Shown: positions 32,819-43,387, counted from the stretch's first letter. The stretch is DNA of 64,000 nucleotides from Ameyamaea chiangmaiensis (GCF_025995235.1 NZ_BAPT01000048.1:1-64000), one strand, 5' to 3'. Translations and numbers: made by a program. The notes: generated by a model from the sequence alone, not told the origin.

Positions 32819-34084
32819 TCAGCGCCCGGGGCGCGGCGCGCGAGTCAGCATGACGCCCAGGGCGACCACGGCCTCGAACCCCGACAGCATCAGGAAGATC
32901 GCGTCGAAGTGGCCCGTGTGATCGCGCACCGCGCCCCCCACGGTCGGGCCCGCCGCGGCCAGGGTCGAGACCAGACACATCAGCGAGAACAGCTCCAGAT
33001 TCGGGCGGCGGCCGAACCATGCCAGCAGCAGTGTGGCACTGCAGACATTGCTGGCCCCAAGTCCGATGCCGATGGCGACCAGAAACACGCTAAGCGTGAT
33101 CGGGCCGGTGGGCAACGCCAGCATCAGCGGGGCGGCGATCAGGCTGCCCATGGCCAGCAGCGTCGGCGCGCGCGGGCCCACGCGCTCCCCCAGTCGCCCC
33201 GCGATCGCCGAGGCACCCGCGCCGATCAGGGCGGCAACGGAAAACAGGGTCGCCGCGCGACCCAGCGACAGCCCGCGCTCGCCCAGATGCTGGACGGCGA
33301 AGCTGTGGATCGTGGTGTTGACGGTCAGGGAAGCGGTGTAGGACGCAATCACGATCCAGAGTTGAGGTGTTCGTATCGCGGCGCGCGGCGTCCAGCGGGC
33401 GACGGCGACCGGCCCGATATCGTCCGTCGCCCGTTCGACCCGGTGTGGCACGACGCGGGTGCAGGCGGCCGCGCCGAGGCCCGCCAGCAGGGAGGCGACC
33501 GCCGCCATCCCCCAGAACGGCCGCCAGCCCGACAACAGCAGCGCCGAGACGTAAAACAGCAGTGGACCGGAGACGGAGCCCAGCCCGCCGATGGCGAAAT
33601 ACATGCCAAGTGCGCTTCCTGGCCGGGCATACAGCGTGGCGATCACGTGGGTCGCGGGGACACTGCCGGCAAAACAGAAACCAACGCCCAGCAGGATTGT
33701 GCCGAGATCGTAAATGCCGGTTCCCCGGGCCAGGGCGAGACTCGCAAAACCGGCACACAGCAGCAGACCGCCCATGATCAGGGTCAGGCTGACGCCCAGC
33801 CGGCGGATCGTCAGGGCCGGCAACAGGCTCGACACGCCGCACGACACGCCCAGCAACGTGAAGCCGAACCCCGCCTGGGTCCAGCTCAGCCCGATATCGC
33901 GCACCATCATGGGCAGCACGACGCCGAGCGAATTGAACGTGCCCGCCATCAACAGGAAGTACAGGGCGCTGAGCATCGTCGTGACGACGGGCGGGCGGGA
34001 CAGGACGGACGCCATACGATCGGGAATTCCGGAACAGACTTCAGTGGGCGCGCGATGAGAGGCCAGCGGAGGCGGTATCGTCAA
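32819..34084 (-). CDS. MFS transporter
   Basis: A 421-residue carrier with about twelve hydrophobic segments: LYFLLMAGTFNSLGVVLPMM at the start, GVSCGVSSLLPALTIRRLGV as the loop 2-3 region, and FAIGGLGSVSGPLLFYVSAL mid-protein. The frame starts with TTG at 34084, overlapping the stop of the upstream RutB-like gene (ATTGA); ATG 34015 (MASVLSRPPV) is an alternative that fits a standard MFS N-terminus. It lies in the operon between a RutB-like hydrolase and an NCS2 permease. Substrate unknown; export of a ring-opening product is one option. Confidence 0.85.
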   Translation of the reverse strand: MTIPPPLASHRAPTEVCSGIPDRMASVLSRPPVVTTMLSALYFLLMAGTFNSLGVVLPMMVRDIGLSWTQAGFGFTLLGVSCGVSSLLPALTIRRLGVSLTLIMGGLLLCAGFASLALARGTGIYDLGTILLGVGFCFAGSVPATHVIATLYARPGSALGMYFAIGGLGSVSGPLLFYVSALLLSGWRPFWGMAAVASLLAGLGAAACTRVVPHRVERATDDIGPVAVARWTPRAAIRTPQLWIVIASYTASLTVNTTIHSFAVQHLGERGLSLGRAATLFSVAALIGAGASAIAGRLGERVGPRAPTLLAMGSLIAAPLMLALPTGPITLSVFLVAIGIGLGASNVCSATLLLAWFGRRPNLELFSLMCLVSTLAAAGPTVGGAVRDHTGHFDAIFLMLSGFEAVVALGVMLTRAPRPGR

Positions 34085-34746
34085 TCATCTGAACACGCCT
34101 GATTGGCCCACGCGGCGCAGACCGTTGCCGTGTCCAGCACGGTCGCGCAGTGTTCGGCGAGCAGGGCGAGGGCGGCCTCATGCCTGTCGGGGGCATAGTC
34201 CGCGCAGGCGTCACCGACGAGGACTATGTTGAAATCGTGATGAAAACCGTCGCGCGCGGTGCAGTCCACACAGCACCCGGTCGTCACACCGCACAGCACC
34301 AGCGTGTCGATCGCGCCCGCGCGCAGCCTCTCGGCCAGCGACGTGCCGAAAAAGGCGGAATACAGCCGCTTGTCGATGACGCTCTCGCCCGGCGCGGGAA
34401 CGATACTGTCGAACGCGCAGCCCGGTGTGCCATCGCGGCAGAGGGCGGCAGCGTCCGGCGGCAGGCCACGGCGGCGCAGAAATGTCAGCAGTGCCCGCGT
34501 ATCGGTCTCGGCCGACGTCACGACACGCGTGAACAGGACCGGGGTGCCCGCCGCGCGGGCGGTCTCGATCAGCGTCCTGATCCGCCTCAGCGCGACCTGT
34601 GCCGCCGCGATCGACGCGCCCGTCCGCGCCATCGCGCCGTCGGGTGCGGTAAAGTCGCGCTGGGCGTCGATCACCAGCAGCGCCGTGCGCGCCGGGCCTA
34701 TCTGGACCGCGAGTGGTTCGGGGATGGTCGATGCGGCGGTGGGCAT
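34081..34746 (-). CDS. Isochorismatase-fold hydrolase, RutB-like
   Basis: A 221-residue cysteine amidohydrolase. The triad is D27 (LLVIDAQRDF), the lysine in VIDKRLYSAFFGT and the cysteine in CGVTTGCCVDCTARDG. The RLYSAFFGT-x-L and GVTTGCCVD blocks resemble the ureidoacrylate amidohydrolase RutB and biuret or N-carbamoyl hydrolases. It is divergent from a RutA-like monooxygenase (34842), the same enzyme pair that opens and hydrolyses the uracil ring in the Rut pathway. RutB is the best-known match, but with no other rut gene here the natural substrate may be another N-heterocycle. Confidence 0.85.
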   Translation of the reverse strand: MPTAASTIPEPLAVQIGPARTALLVIDAQRDFTAPDGAMARTGASIAAAQVALRRIRTLIETARAAGTPVLFTRVVTSAETDTRALLTFLRRRGLPPDAAALCRDGTPGCAFDSIVPAPGESVIDKRLYSAFFGTSLAERLRAGAIDTLVLCGVTTGCCVDCTARDGFHHDFNIVLVGDACADYAPDRHEAALALLAEHCATVLDTATVCAAWANQACSDD

Positions 34747-34841
34747 GGCCGCAGCCTATGTCGACGGCGCACCACGTGCCAAGGAGGTGCTTTCGGTGTC
34801 CCAACGGTTGCGCCTATAGAGAAGGAAGCAGGAGACCGTTG

Positions 34842-36005
34842 ATGACGCAGGACGAGAGGCAGCAGTTCGGAGTGCCGTCGGACGGCGGCGGCAAGGATTT
34901 CGGCGTCTTTCTGCCCGTCGCCAATGGTGGCTGGATCCTGTCCGACACGACGCCTCCGCTCCACGGCTCCTACGCGCAGAACAGGGCGATTACGTTGCAG
35001 GCGGAGGCGCTGGGGCTGGATTTCGCCATGTCGATGGCCAAATTTCGCGGCTATGGCGGCCGGACACAGCACTGGGACACGTCATTAGACAGTCTGGTGC
35101 TGATGTCGGCTCTGGCCGCGCAGACCCGCCGGATCCAGCTCTGGACCACGTTCCACACCCTTTTGCACAACCCGGCGGTCGCCGCGAAGATGATGGCGAC
35201 GCTGGATCAGGTCAGCGACGGCCGCGCGGGGATCAATGTGGTGCCCGGGGCGTATCGCGACGAATTCGCGCAGATGGGGGCATGGCCGGAGACGATCGGT
35301 CACGACGCCCGGTACGATCTGGCGACGGAGTGGGTGACGGCGGTCCGGTCGCTGTGGGGCCGGGACGCCGTCGACTTCAAGGGCCAGTATGTCACCCTGA
35401 ACGATTGCCGCTCCAGCCCCCGGCCTTCGCGCCGACCGTTCATCGTCGCGGCGGGGATGTCGGAGCGGGGCATGCGCTTTAGCGTCGAACAGACCGACGC
35501 GCTGTTCATCGGGGGGCGCGACCTGGCCGAGACCGTGGCGATCAGTGCGCGCGCGCGCGCGCTTGCTCGAGCCGCGGGCCGCAGGCTGCGGCTGTATGCG
35601 ATGCTGACACTGGTGATCGATGACAGTGATGCGGCCGCGACGGCGCGGTTGTCACGGTTTCAGGCCGGCTTCGATCGGGAGGCCTTCGCGGGACTGATGC
35701 GCTCCTACGGCGTTCTGGACGCGGAAACCGGGCAGGAAAACGCGCTGACCGACCGTGCCCGTTCGGGGTTCATGACGCCCGTGGCCGCCGGGCATCCGCA
35801 GACGGTGACACGCCGGATCATCGAGATGATCGAGGCGGCGCAACTCGACGGCATCATGCTGGTCTTCGCCGATTATCAGGACGGGCTGGCGCGTTTCGCG
35901 TCGTCCGTACTGCCCGCGTTGCGATCGCGTTGGGGTGGCGCGCCCGCTCTTGATCGGACCGGTGATGCGATGGAATCGTTATCATACCGTAATGGTGTGG
36001 CGTGA
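34842..36005 (+). CDS. LLM-class flavin monooxygenase, RutA-like
   Basis: A 387-residue FMN-dependent monooxygenase of the bacterial luciferase-like fold. GVFLPVANGGWILS, LDFAMSMAKFRGYGG, VSDGRAGINVVPGAYRDEFAQMGAWP, DFKGQYVTLNDCRSSP and PFIVAAGMSERGM line up well with RutA (pyrimidine monooxygenase), which opens the uracil ring using FMNH2 and oxygen. AGGAG lies eight bases before the ATG at 34842. It needs a separate flavin reductase (RutF in the Rut system), and none is nearby. Its stop overlaps the start of a TonB receptor (GTGA), so import and oxidation are translationally coupled. Confidence 0.85.
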   Translation: MTQDERQQFGVPSDGGGKDFGVFLPVANGGWILSDTTPPLHGSYAQNRAITLQAEALGLDFAMSMAKFRGYGGRTQHWDTSLDSLVLMSALAAQTRRIQLWTTFHTLLHNPAVAAKMMATLDQVSDGRAGINVVPGAYRDEFAQMGAWPETIGHDARYDLATEWVTAVRSLWGRDAVDFKGQYVTLNDCRSSPRPSRRPFIVAAGMSERGMRFSVEQTDALFIGGRDLAETVAISARARALARAAGRRLRLYAMLTLVIDDSDAAATARLSRFQAGFDREAFAGLMRSYGVLDAETGQENALTDRARSGFMTPVAAGHPQTVTRRIIEMIEAAQLDGIMLVFADYQDGLARFASSVLPALRSRWGGAPALDRTGDAMESLSYRNGVA

Positions 36006-38302
36006 CGGGGCCGCGTGTGCGTGTTGTGTTGCTTGGGGTCGCGTGCGCGCTGTGGGGCGAGGCATCCGCCTCTCGTGTGGCCCACGCCGCACCGGCGACG
36101 AGCGGCAGCGCACCTGATACCTCGGGCAGCAGCCCGATCGAACGGATCACGGTGACCGCCGAACACGTACGGCGTGACCTGCAGAAGACCGCATCGACCA
36201 TCAGCGCAGTGTCGGGGCGAACGCTGGAACAGTCCAATGTCGTGACCGTTGCGGACATGAACGGCATGGTGCCGGGCCTGACGGTTTCGAAATCGGCCGG
36301 GTTCGAGATGAATGTCACGATCCGCGGTGTGGGTTCGCAGACGCCGGAGAACTCGCTCGTCGCGCAATCGGGGGTCGCCACCTATACGGATGGGGTGTTC
36401 CTCGCCAACACGATCTGGCTGGATCAGGCGTTGTTCGACGTGGATCAGGTCGAGGTGCTGCGGGGTCCGCAGGGCGCGCTGTATGGCCAGAGTTCCACGG
36501 GTGGCGCGCTGGTCATCAACACACGCCAGCCCGAGCTTGGGCGCTTCGGGGGGCATCTTCAGGCCGGGGGCGGGACCTACAGCCTGGCACTCGGTCGGGC
36601 CGAGGTGAATGTGCCGCTCGGGCGGACGCTGGCATTACGCGGGTCGTTCCAGAAATACGACCACGCGCCCTTCGCGCATTCGACCTACGGGTTCGGTCTG
36701 GATGACGCCCAGACGCAGGGCGGTAAGCTCGCGCTGCTGTGGCGGCCGTCAGAGGCGCTCAGCGCGACGCTGACGGGCCAGTGGTATGGCGCGGTGAACG
36801 GTGGCGCGGAACAGAAGAATATCCTCGACACGACGCCCGATCCGCGTGTCGTGGCGCAGGATTATCCGTCGAAATTCGCGCTGCATACGTCGTTGTATCA
36901 TCTGAATCTCGACTATCGCCTGCCGTGGGCGACCGTGCGATCGGTCACGGCGTATCAGCGGCTGAACAACACGATCCAGATGAACGGCTCGCGTCTGAAT
37001 GTCGCGCAACTGGGCTATTACGACAATGTGGCGTCATGGGCGACGCGTATGAACACCTACACGGAGGAACTCTCGCTTCAGTCGCGCGAAGGCGCGCGCC
37101 TTCACTGGGTGACCGGCGTGTTTCTGCTGGGGCAGCGCAGTTCGCAATTCGTGGCCGAGTTTATCGGCAGCACCCCCGCGGCGCCGGACGCGTTTGTCGT
37201 GACGCCCGACATCGCCGCCAATCCGCCGTCGAATCTTTCCTACGGCAACCGCACGGTCATCAGTCGGTTCACGGTCGCGCCGTATCTGCAATGGACCTAT
37301 GATATTCTGCCCACACTGCATCTGACGGGTGGTGCGCGGTTCAACGTCGATCGGTATGCGTCCGGCACCAGCAGTTTCTCGGCTTTCGGGTCCGGGGAGG
37401 GTGGCGCGCATTTCCGGTCCTGGACACCGACATGGAAGGCGGAGCTGTCCTACGACCTAACGCGCGACGTTCTACTGTACGGGGATGTGGCGACCGGATA
37501 CAAGCCCGGCGGCATCAACGGAAATCTGGACTCCCGTGTCGTGGGACAGACGTTCGCGCCGGAACGCAACACGACGTTCGAGCTGGGCGCGAAGTCAATG
37601 TTGCTCGACAGGCGTTTGCGTCTGAACGTTGCCGCTTTTTTCTCGAAATATCACGATATGCAATATATCGAGAACGACCCTTATCCCTACGCATATGGCA
37701 TTGCCAACGTGCATGCCACCGAGATGTGGGGGCTTGAGGGCGAGAGCACATACGCCCTGTTTGACGGACGGTTGCGATTCGACGGCGCGCTGGGCCTGCA
37801 GGATGGACGGGTCATCAGTCACGATCATGCCGTCGATGCCGCCACGACGAACGCGGTCTATGCGTCCAGCGCCGCCTGCGCGTATGGCGGCCAGTATTAC
37901 AACACGGCCTGCTGGAGCGCGGTCGAGACGGCGGCACCCGACATTCACGGCAACATGCCACCGCAGATGCCCCATGTGCAGGGGTCGCTGTCCGTGGCGT
38001 GGCGTTGGACAACGGCATGGGGCGACATCGTGACACGCGCGCAGTACCTGTATCGCGGCCCGATGATGGCCCGGGTCTTCAATGCAGCACCCGTCGACCA
38101 CGTGCCGGGCTATCATCAGGTCAATGTCTACGCATCGTTCGCACCGCGTGCCTCGCGGTGGGAGATCGCGCTGACATGCAGTAATCTGACAAACATGGCG
38201 GGTGTGAACTCGCGTTTCACCGATCCCTATGGAACAGGCCAGACCAGCCAGCAATTCATCGCGCCGCGTCAGATCTTCGGCACCGTCGATTACCGATTCT
38301 GA
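36002..38302 (+). CDS. TonB-dependent outer-membrane receptor (3)
   Basis: A 766-residue receptor starting at GTG 36002, which overlaps the stop of the RutA-like gene. A signal peptide (VRVVLLGVACALWGEASA) leads to a plug domain (TVAD-x-NGMVPGLTVSKS, VTIRGVGSQTPENS, VEVLRGPQGALYGQSSTGGA) and a barrel ending in GTVDYRF with the expected terminal phenylalanine. The plug differs from the other two receptors, belonging to the more common siderophore/nutrient type. Being coupled to a RutA-like enzyme and near an NCS2 permease, it may import an N-heterocycle or a larger conjugate of one. Confidence 0.9.
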   Translation: MTGPRVRVVLLGVACALWGEASASRVAHAAPATSGSAPDTSGSSPIERITVTAEHVRRDLQKTASTISAVSGRTLEQSNVVTVADMNGMVPGLTVSKSAGFEMNVTIRGVGSQTPENSLVAQSGVATYTDGVFLANTIWLDQALFDVDQVEVLRGPQGALYGQSSTGGALVINTRQPELGRFGGHLQAGGGTYSLALGRAEVNVPLGRTLALRGSFQKYDHAPFAHSTYGFGLDDAQTQGGKLALLWRPSEALSATLTGQWYGAVNGGAEQKNILDTTPDPRVVAQDYPSKFALHTSLYHLNLDYRLPWATVRSVTAYQRLNNTIQMNGSRLNVAQLGYYDNVASWATRMNTYTEELSLQSREGARLHWVTGVFLLGQRSSQFVAEFIGSTPAAPDAFVVTPDIAANPPSNLSYGNRTVISRFTVAPYLQWTYDILPTLHLTGGARFNVDRYASGTSSFSAFGSGEGGAHFRSWTPTWKAELSYDLTRDVLLYGDVATGYKPGGINGNLDSRVVGQTFAPERNTTFELGAKSMLLDRRLRLNVAAFFSKYHDMQYIENDPYPYAYGIANVHATEMWGLEGESTYALFDGRLRFDGALGLQDGRVISHDHAVDAATTNAVYASSAACAYGGQYYNTACWSAVETAAPDIHGNMPPQMPHVQGSLSVAWRWTTAWGDIVTRAQYLYRGPMMARVFNAAPVDHVPGYHQVNVYASFAPRASRWEIALTCSNLTNMAGVNSRFTDPYGTGQTSQQFIAPRQIFGTVDYRF

Positions 38303-38603
38303 CGCGTAGTGTCCGCCATCGGATCGTCGATACGCCGGCGCGCGGAACTTTCAGGCGTCTGTCTCGTCTTGTCACGCACCTGATGCCGTCGTGCCGCAGT
38401 GTGCGCATCCTGTCGCCATGATGTGTCGCGACGGTCGGGTCAGGCACCAGCAAGAAAGACGGTATCATGACCGCGTTTGAGGAATATCTGGCATGGTTGC
38501 GCGCGGCCTGGCACTGGCTGGCGCCGCGCATCGGGCGCGTGGCCCCCCTGAGACAGGACGCAGGAGACCGGCTATTGCGGTCCCGTCGCCGTATGCACGG
38601 GGG
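38303..38603. other. 301-base gap after the third TonB receptor
   Basis: No well-supported gene lies here. A plus-strand ATG at 38467 with AAGAAAG upstream opens a 76-residue frame (MTAFEEYLAWLRAAWHWLAP) that could be a small protein. Its last third overlaps the opposing gene at 38604, and its composition becomes R-rich there, so I leave it as a weak candidate. Confidence 0.3.
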
Positions 38604-39584
38604 CTATGAGCACCGCCGGGGCGCGCAGCCCGCCGTCCGCGCGATCACGCGGTCGAGTTCGGGGTGCTGCAGGACATCCATGCACTCCGTCACGTAAAGA
38701 CGCGCTTTCTGCGCAAGCGTATCGGCCAGGGTGCCGTCGTCGTGGGCGATGGCGCTTTCGTTGACGATGGTGGCCAGTGACGCATGTCGCTCGTAGGCGG
38801 TACGCACGACGCGAAAGGCCAGTCCGTTGACGATGTCGTCGAATTCGCCCACGCCGAAACGCGACTGGCAGAGCGAGCGCTGGGTCATGGCCTCGCGGTA
38901 GAGCGTGATCGCGGGGCGGCTTTCGGTCCGGTGGAAATGCCGCTGATGCCATGAGCGGGCCCAGGTGTGTTCACGCTCGGCGGCGAGATGTTCGTCCATG
39001 GCGTCGCATTGCTCGCGCTGCGAGCAGTGAATCGTCCATGCGGCCAGCCACGCGCTGGCATAGTCGGGGTAGGCATGGCGGTACCAGTCCGGCTCCATCC
39101 CCGGTTTTTTCGCGGCGAAGCGAAACCCGCGCTGACCATCGATGCCATAGAGCAGGACGAGGTCGGCGCCGCTGTCGGGATCGCGCCCGAGTGCGAGAAT
39201 GTGGCCCGCGTCGCCCCGATGCATGTGATGCTGCAGTGTGAAAAGGTCCAGAAGCACGTCGTCGTCCACATGGCGCGTCGTGTGGGCCTTCACATAGGTC
39301 ATAAACAGCGGATTGCGGACCCCGGCCAGCGCGCGGGGACAGAAGTCGAAGCTCCACCAGCGCGACATGCGAACCATATGGAAGGCCAGAGCGTCGCGCA
39401 GATGCACAAGCGCTTCCGGCGGCGTGCAGGTGCACGTGCACAGGGCCTGTACGCTGCGGAAGCGGCTGATGAGAGTGTTGATCTGCCGCGAGAAGCCGCG
39501 TCCGGGCGTGAAATAGTCGAGGATGTGGTTCGGCTGCGACTGTTCGAGATGCCATTCGACACTGGGCGTGCGTGTATCGCTCAT
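38604..39584 (-). CDS. Hypothetical protein with Cys-Thr repeats
   Basis: A 326-residue protein starting at the ATG at 39584; the longer frame upstream is not protein-like. I recognise no family. Residues about 45-60 contain the unusual ALCTCTCTPPEAL with three cysteines spaced by threonine. Elsewhere it is rich in H, W and R (SWHQRHFHRTESR), with RMSRWWSFDFCPRA and VNGLAFRVVRTAYERHAS. No signal peptide or membrane segment. It may be a soluble metal-binding or regulatory protein, but no function can be given. It is alone, convergent with the receptor gene, and divergent from the aldo/keto reductase. Confidence 0.7.
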   Translation of the reverse strand: MSDTRTPSVEWHLEQSQPNHILDYFTPGRGFSRQINTLISRFRSVQALCTCTCTPPEALVHLRDALAFHMVRMSRWWSFDFCPRALAGVRNPLFMTYVKAHTTRHVDDDVLLDLFTLQHHMHRGDAGHILALGRDPDSGADLVLLYGIDGQRGFRFAAKKPGMEPDWYRHAYPDYASAWLAAWTIHCSQREQCDAMDEHLAAEREHTWARSWHQRHFHRTESRPAITLYREAMTQRSLCQSRFGVGEFDDIVNGLAFRVVRTAYERHASLATIVNESAIAHDDGTLADTLAQKARLYVTECMDVLQHPELDRVIARTAGCAPRRCS

Positions 39585-40077
39585 GGTCCGCGTAATCCCG
39601 GGATGAGAAAAAAGGGTGGCGGCGTCCGAACCGTCTCGCGACGTATCGGACGCCGCCCCGGAGTTTCCGCGGGGCAAGGGCGGGGGATCGACGGTCGGGT
39701 GACAATCGTTGGCCCCGCGGGTGTTACCTTCATATTGCGATCGCATCGCAATTGCAAATTGAAAGATCGGCCGGGGTGGGGCGCCGGAGACGACCGTAAA
39801 CCCGATCGCCTGCCGCGCGGTCCAGCGGGCGGTCGACCTTCGGCGAAAGCGGCAGGGAGTGCGACACTGCGGCGCGTTTTCCGACGAGCTGCACCCGAGG
39901 GGTCGCGGGGTAGCCGGCGCTGACAAGGGGGCGGCGCCGCGTGCGGGTAAAAGCCCCGAGACCGTCCATCGTCGGGACTCGATGCGTTGATTTTTTCGGG
40001 GTATTCTAGGAGGCTTGATGCGGCGTGCTCGCCCGGCCCGACCCGAAGACCATCACTCCGAGAGGACACGTGACACG
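39585..40077. other. 493-base intergenic region
   Basis: This is the divergent region between the orphan gene at 39584 and the aldo/keto reductase at 40078. It has several long overlapping frames on both strands, but none reads like a protein. It should hold the promoters of both genes. An AT-rich stretch at about 39985-40010 (TTGATTTTTTCGGGGTATTCT) could belong to the reductase promoter. Confidence 0.4.
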
Positions 40078-41100
<1,023 letters not shown>

Positions 41101-41113
41101 GCGTCCGATCCGG

Positions 41114-41914
41114 CTATGGCTCCCGGTCGAACGGATCGGGGTCGTAGCGTACACCCACCAGATAGAGCCCGTCGGGCGGCGCAGTCGGGCCGGCGGCGCG
41201 GCGGTCGCACGCCGCGAGCGCCTCTGCCATGCGGTCGGGATGCCAGCGGCCCGTGCCGACCAGATGCAGTGATCCGACCATATTGCGCACCTGGTGGTGG
41301 AGAAACGACCGGGCGTGCGTGCGCACCTCGATGACCTCGCCGGTGCGTGTGACCTCGAGTGTGTCGAGCGTGCGGACGGGGTTCTTGGCCTGACACGCCG
41401 TGGCGCGAAACGATGAGAAATCGTGCCGCCCCAGAAGATGCGCCGCGCCCGTGCGCATTGCGTCCGTGTCCAGCGGGTGTTTGACATGCCACACGCGGCC
41501 CGCGTCCAGTCCGGCCCGGCTGGGTCTGTTCAGAATACGATAGAGGTAGGACCGTCGCCCGGCCGAGAAACGCGCGCTCCAGTCCGATGGCACCGGCACG
41601 GCCGACAGCACCACGACTGGATACGGCTTCATATGGAAGTTCAGCCCGTCGCGGATCTGGTGTGGCCTGAGCGCGAAACCCGCGGGAAAATCGAGATGCG
41701 CGACCTGCGCGGTCGCGTGGACGCCGGTGTCCGTGCGGCCGGCCGTGACGCTGTCGACGCGAACGCCGCCGGTCAGGCGCGTGGCGGCGTCTTCCAGCAC
41801 CTGCTGGACCGACAGGCCGGTGATTTGCCGCTGCCAGCCGACGAAATCACGGCCGTCATACTCCAGTCTTACCGCCCACCGGCACGGCGCGTGCTGTACG
41901 TGGGGGTCAGACAC
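41114..41914 (-). CDS. truA: tRNA pseudouridine(38-40) synthase
   Basis: A 266-residue enzyme that isomerises uridines 38-40 in tRNA anticodon arms. The catalytic aspartate lies in TAGRTDTGVHATAQVAH. Other family blocks are RLEYDGRDFVGWQRQ, RFSAGRRSYLYRI, HDFSSFRATACQAKNPVRT and FLHHQVRNMVGSL. It is the last gene of def-fmt-truA on the minus strand; its start overlaps the end of fmt by 8 bases, a common alphaproteobacterial order. Confidence 0.96.
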   Translation of the reverse strand: MSDPHVQHAPCRWAVRLEYDGRDFVGWQRQITGLSVQQVLEDAATRLTGGVRVDSVTAGRTDTGVHATAQVAHLDFPAGFALRPHQIRDGLNFHMKPYPVVVLSAVPVPSDWSARFSAGRRSYLYRILNRPSRAGLDAGRVWHVKHPLDTDAMRTGAAHLLGRHDFSSFRATACQAKNPVRTLDTLEVTRTGEVIEVRTHARSFLHHQVRNMVGSLHLVGTGRWHPDRMAEALAACDRRAAGPTAPPDGLYLVGVRYDPDPFDREP

Positions 41915-42821
41915 CCAGTACGGTCCCGGCCGGCAGCGGATGGCCGCGCAGGAAATCGACCGCGTCCATCATGCCACGCCCGGGTTTCTGGAGACGCCCG
42001 ATCCGAAGGGCGCCGTCGCCGCACGTCACGGTCAGCCGGTCGTCGGTCACTGTGCCAGGGGCTACCCCGGTCGGGGCCTCGACAACGTCCGCCGCCCCGA
42101 TCTTGAGCGTGAGGTCGCCCAGGGTCGTCCATGTACCGGGCCACGGCGTAAGGCCCCGGATCTGTCGGTCGATGTCACGCGCGGGACGCCGCCAGTCGAT
42201 ACGACCGTCCGCGCGCGTCAGACGCGCGGCATAGGTCACGCCCGTGTCTGTCTGGGGGACGGCTGTCCGTGGATGGGCCAGGACATCGACGATCATCCGG
42301 GCACCCAGCGCCGAGAGCATGTCGTGCAGACCCGACGCCGTGCTGTGGTCGTCCAGCGCGACGGCGCTTTCGGCCAGCACCGCGCCGGTGTCCAGCCCTT
42401 CGTCCATCTGCATGATCGACACGCCGCTGCGCGTGTCGCCGTGCAGGATCGCGGCCTGGATCGGTGCGGCGCCGCGCCAGCGGGGCAGCAGGCTGGCGTG
42501 GATGTTCAGGCAGCCCAGACGCGGCGCGTCGAGCATCGCGCCGGGCAGGATCAACCCGTAGGCGACCACGACGGCGGCATCGGCGCGCAGTGCGGCGAAG
42601 GCCGCGTGTTCGGCTGCGTCGGTGCGGACGCGGCGGGGCGTGCGGACCTCCACTCCAAGGTCGAGTGCGGCCTGATGAACCGGGGAGGGGTGCACCGCCT
42701 GTCCGCGTCCCGCAGGGCGCGGGGGCTGGGAATAGACGGCCGCGATCTCATGCCCGGCCGTGTGCAGGGCCTGCAGGGCCGGGACGGAGAAGGCCGGCGT
42801 TCCCATGAAGATCAGACGCAT
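41907..42821 (-). CDS. fmt: Methionyl-tRNA formyltransferase
   Basis: A 304-residue enzyme that formylates initiator Met-tRNA using 10-formyl-tetrahydrofolate. The N-terminal Rossmann domain starts LIFMGTPAFSVPAL. NIHASLLPRWRGAAPIQAAI holds the SLLP loop and catalytic N and H, and MDEGLDTGAVL follows. The C-terminal OB-like domain begins near residue 205 (IDWRRPARDIDRQIRGLTPW). It lies 11 bases after def, which removes the formyl group later, and overlaps truA. Confidence 0.96.
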   Translation of the reverse strand: MRLIFMGTPAFSVPALQALHTAGHEIAAVYSQPPRPAGRGQAVHPSPVHQAALDLGVEVRTPRRVRTDAAEHAAFAALRADAAVVVAYGLILPGAMLDAPRLGCLNIHASLLPRWRGAAPIQAAILHGDTRSGVSIMQMDEGLDTGAVLAESAVALDDHSTASGLHDMLSALGARMIVDVLAHPRTAVPQTDTGVTYAARLTRADGRIDWRRPARDIDRQIRGLTPWPGTWTTLGDLTLKIGAADVVEAPTGVAPGTVTDDRLTVTCGDGALRIGRLQKPGRGMMDAVDFLRGHPLPAGTVLGV

Positions 42822-42832
42822 GATGCCCGCCC

Positions 42833-43387
42833 TCAGTCCCGACGCCGCTTCTGTTCCTTGGCGAGTCGCCGCATGATCATGTTGCGCTTGAGCGTCGACA
42901 GGTGATCGACGAACAGGATGCCGTCGAGATGGTCGATCTCGTGCTGGATGCAGGTGGCCAGAAGCCCATCGGCCTCGATCTCCTGGTCTGACCCGTCGAG
43001 GGCGCGGTAGCGCACGCGCACGGATTCGGGCCGGATCACGTCGGCATACTGGTTGGGCAGCGACAGGCAGCCCTCCTCACGTACGGCCATCGTTTCGGAT
43101 TCATGCATGATGTCCGGGTTGATCAGCACCATCGGACGCCGGCCCTGATCCTCGTCGGCGACATCGACCAGGCAGAACCGCAGGCCCAGTCCCACCTGCG
43201 GCGCGGCAAGCCCGATCCCGGGTGCGTCGTACATCGCGCGGAACATCCCGGGCAGGAGGTCGCGCAGGGTGCGCATGTCCTCGGGCGCGACCGCGCGCGC
43301 CGTCTGGCGCAGAACCGGCTCCGGTGCGATCAGGATGGGGGTCGGAGGCGCCGTTTCCGCCGCTTCGAGAATGGCTGCATCGATCAT
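42833..43387 (-). CDS. def: Peptide deformylase
   Basis: A 184-residue metalloprotease removing the N-formyl group from new proteins. All three motifs are present: GIGLAAPQVG, EEGCLSLPNQ and QHEIDHLDG, giving metal ligands C, H, H and catalytic E. The start is set at the ATG at 43387; GTG 43408 would add seven residues. The C-terminus (LKRNMIMRRLAKEQKRR) is basic, as is typical of proteobacterial type I enzymes. First gene of def-fmt-truA. Confidence 0.96.
   Translation of the reverse strand: MIDAAILEAAETAPPTPILIAPEPVLRQTARAVAPEDMRTLRDLLPGMFRAMYDAPGIGLAAPQVGLGLRFCLVDVADEDQGRRPMVLINPDIMHESETMAVREEGCLSLPNQYADVIRPESVRVRYRALDGSDQEIEADGLLATCIQHEIDHLDGILFVDHLSTLKRNMIMRRLAKEQKRRRD

Noticed and set aside
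32219..34102. Long plus-strand frame of 627 codons
   Set aside because: Antisense to the NCS2 and MFS genes, very rich in R, Q, D and G with no domain; a shadow produced by high GC.
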